Assembly (NCBI GenBank): GCA_947629125.1
Contig: CANRCO010000017.1
Span: forward strand, 1-15,705
Source of the DNA: an uncultured Bacilli bacterium
Lineage (GTDB): Bacteria; Bacillota_I; Bacilli_A; RF39; UBA660
DNA: 15,705 nucleotides
Reading direction: 5' to 3'
Under the pieces are notes generated by a model. The model did not search any database and was not told where the DNA came from. It was given only the letters and a program-made list of their open reading frames with translations. Positions 14,627 through 15,705 of the stretch are shown one piece after another (position 1 is the stretch's first letter; each line of letters opens with the position of its first letter). A program made the translations under genes and the position numbers.

Positions 14627-15502
14627 ATGGTAAAAATGTTAGATAAAACTATAATAGCTTATTTAGATTATTTAAAATATGAAAAAAAATTAAGTACAAA
14701 TACTTTAAAATCTTATACTTATAATTTAACTCAATTTAATAAAGTTCAAAAAAATCCAATTAATGCGACAATTGAAGATATTCGTAAATTTTTATATCAA
14801 AAAGATGCTAACGCTCGAACAACCGCTCATTATTTAACCGTTTTAAACTCATACTATGATTATTTAGTAGATGAAAATATAATTAAAATTAATCCTTGTA
14901 GCAATATTAAACAACCTAAATTAGCTAAAAAATTACCAAATTATCTGACAATTGAAGAAGTAGATAAATTATTAGATATAAAATTAGATAATCCTTTAGA
15001 TTACCGTAATAAAGCTATGTTAGAACTAATCTATGCTACTGGTATGCGAGTTAGTGAACTTACTAAATTAAAATTAAGTGATTTAGATTTTTATGAAGCA
15101 ACTGTTCGGGTAACAGGCAAGGGGAGTAAAGAACGGATTATACCTCTTAATGATATAGCAATTAAATATTTAAAAATTTATATTGATGATTATCGACAAG
15201 AGTTATTAAAAAATAAAGTTTCAGAATATGTATTTATTAGTCATATTGGTACGGTTATTTCTCGCCAAGCATTTTTTAAAATCATTAAAAAAGAATGCCT
15301 TAGATGTGGGATAAAGAAAGATATCTCACCTCATACCTTAAGACATTCCTTTGCTACCCATTTACTTAACAATGGGGCAGATTTACGTATCATTCAAGAA
15401 TTTCTTGGTCATAGTGACATAGCCACTACGCAAATTTATGCGAAGATTCTTAATGATACAATTAGAAGGGATTATTTATATCATCCCCGGAGTAAGAAAT
15501 AA
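14627..15502 (+). CDS. xerD: Tyrosine site-specific recombinase, XerC/XerD family
   Basis: A 291-residue recombinase that resolves chromosome dimers at dif sites. The N-terminal SAM-like domain (about 5-90) begins with LDYLKYEKKLSTNTLKSY. The catalytic domain has R141 (GMRVSELTKL), K165 (TGKGSKERIIPL), H236 and R239 (HTLRHSFATHLL), H262 (FLGHSDIATTQ) and nucleophile Y271 (QIYAKI). It is full length with all catalytic residues present. XerC versus XerD cannot be fixed without a tree; the symbol is provisional. Start: ATG 14627 has AAAGG six bases upstream; ATG 14636 is an in-frame alternative. No nearby phage genes or dif-like site were seen. Confidence 0.9.
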   Translation: MVKMLDKTIIAYLDYLKYEKKLSTNTLKSYTYNLTQFNKVQKNPINATIEDIRKFLYQKDANARTTAHYLTVLNSYYDYLVDENIIKINPCSNIKQPKLAKKLPNYLTIEEVDKLLDIKLDNPLDYRNKAMLELIYATGMRVSELTKLKLSDLDFYEATVRVTGKGSKERIIPLNDIAIKYLKIYIDDYRQELLKNKVSEYVFISHIGTVISRQAFFKIIKKECLRCGIKKDISPHTLRHSFATHLLNNGADLRIIQEFLGHSDIATTQIYAKILNDTIRRDYLYHPRSKK

Positions 15503-15512
15503 TGTAATCTTA

Positions 15513-15665
15513 TTAGTTATTTTGATTACTATTGCGTGCAGAATTTCTTGCAGAGTTTCTAGCAGAATTTGAATTTGAATTCTTAGCATTTTCTCTAGCT
15601 CTAGCAGAATTTGAGTTTGAGTTTTTGCTATTATTTCTTGCACTGTTTTTACTTCTATTATTCAT
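15513..15665 (-). CDS. Small Asn/Ser/Ala/Arg-rich repeat protein (50 residues)
   Basis: An ATG at 15665 on the minus strand has a perfect AGGAGG (15673-15678) seven bases upstream and opens 50 codons. The product is almost entirely N, S, A, R and K. KNSNSNSAR occurs twice (residues 14-22 and 28-36), then NSAR repeats three times (37-40, 41-44 and the preceding unit). With about ten basic and one acidic residue and no hydrophobic core it should be disordered and could bind nucleic acid; composition recalls small spore proteins but no family is recognised. It converges on the Xer gene, ten bases apart. A CATAAT -10 candidate (15690-15685) is visible, its -35 beyond the window. Confidence 0.75.
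   Translation of the reverse strand: MNNRSKNSARNNSKNSNSNSARARENAKNSNSNSARNSARNSARNSNQNN
15559..15620. repeat. Two 20-base direct repeats inside the small gene
   Basis: CTAGCAGAATTTGAATTTGA (15559-15578) and the copy at 15601-15620, which differs at one base, are 42 bases (14 codons) apart. They encode the repeated KNSNSNSAR segment, so the copy number could vary in frame. Confidence 0.7.
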
Positions 15666-15705
15666 TTAATTACCTCCTAATAGTATTATGTCCTAAATAA
15701 AATAT

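Noticed and set aside
14627..15502. Xer gene as a phage or integron integrase marking a mobile element
   Set aside because: The sequence is that of a housekeeping XerC/XerD protein, composition matches neighbours, and no attachment site, tRNA junction or phage gene is nearby.
15504..15529. GTAATC/GATTAC inverted repeat as a terminator for the Xer gene
   Set aside because: Only six paired bases around a 14-base loop and no T-run, and much of it is coding sequence of the small minus-strand gene.

Overview
The window looks like a chromosomal segment from a very AT-rich, low-GC Gram-positive bacterium (Bacillota, Bacilli-like). The evidence is a Bacillus-type primosome pair (dnaB/dnaI), a condensed version of the Bacillus spoIIB-radC-mreCD-spoIVFAB cluster, AGGAGG-type Shine-Dalgarno sites, TTGnnn-17-TATAAT promoters and tRNAs close to those of Bacillus. 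TGA is used as a stop by several genes, so the code is standard and not that of Mycoplasma. The style (short genes, overlapping reading frames, SipW-type surface proteins) fits uncultured gut Bacilli related to RF39 or Erysipelotrichia; this placement is inference.

Layout. (1) 1-934: an elongator tRNA-Met on the minus strand, then a membrane-anchored thioredoxin-like protein on plus. (2) 1013-4218: operon dnaB-dnaI-queA, which loads the replicative helicase and makes part of queuosine. (3) 4279-7839: a tightly overlapping operon encoding a SPOR-domain membrane protein, RadC, MreC, MreD, a SpoIVFA-like protein and the SpoIVFB-like intramembrane protease. Its order matches the Bacillus cluster minus maf, mreB, minC and minD. 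(4) 7911-8076: tRNA-Ile(GAU) and tRNA-Glu(UUC). (5) 8214-12377: an accessory block with an unrecognised two-part protein and two surface proteins with related C-termini. (6) 12397-14561, minus strand: gpsA and rarA, coupled by a TAATG overlap. (7) 14627-15502: a XerC/XerD-type recombinase on plus, then a 50-residue Asn/Ser/Ala/Arg repeat protein on minus (15513-15665).

The most interesting signal is at 9459-9467. A run of nine G lies seven codons after the ATG of a surface-protein gene that has a near-consensus promoter and a Shine-Dalgarno site. With nine G the frame stops after 11 codons. With eight (or eleven) G it opens into a 561-residue protein with a SipW-type N-terminus that runs unbroken to 11126. 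No other start codon exists in that frame before 10341. This is the hallmark of a phase-variable contingency locus caught in the OFF state, although a homopolymer sequencing error must be excluded. The rest is mostly compact housekeeping DNA with terminators and promoters packed back to back.
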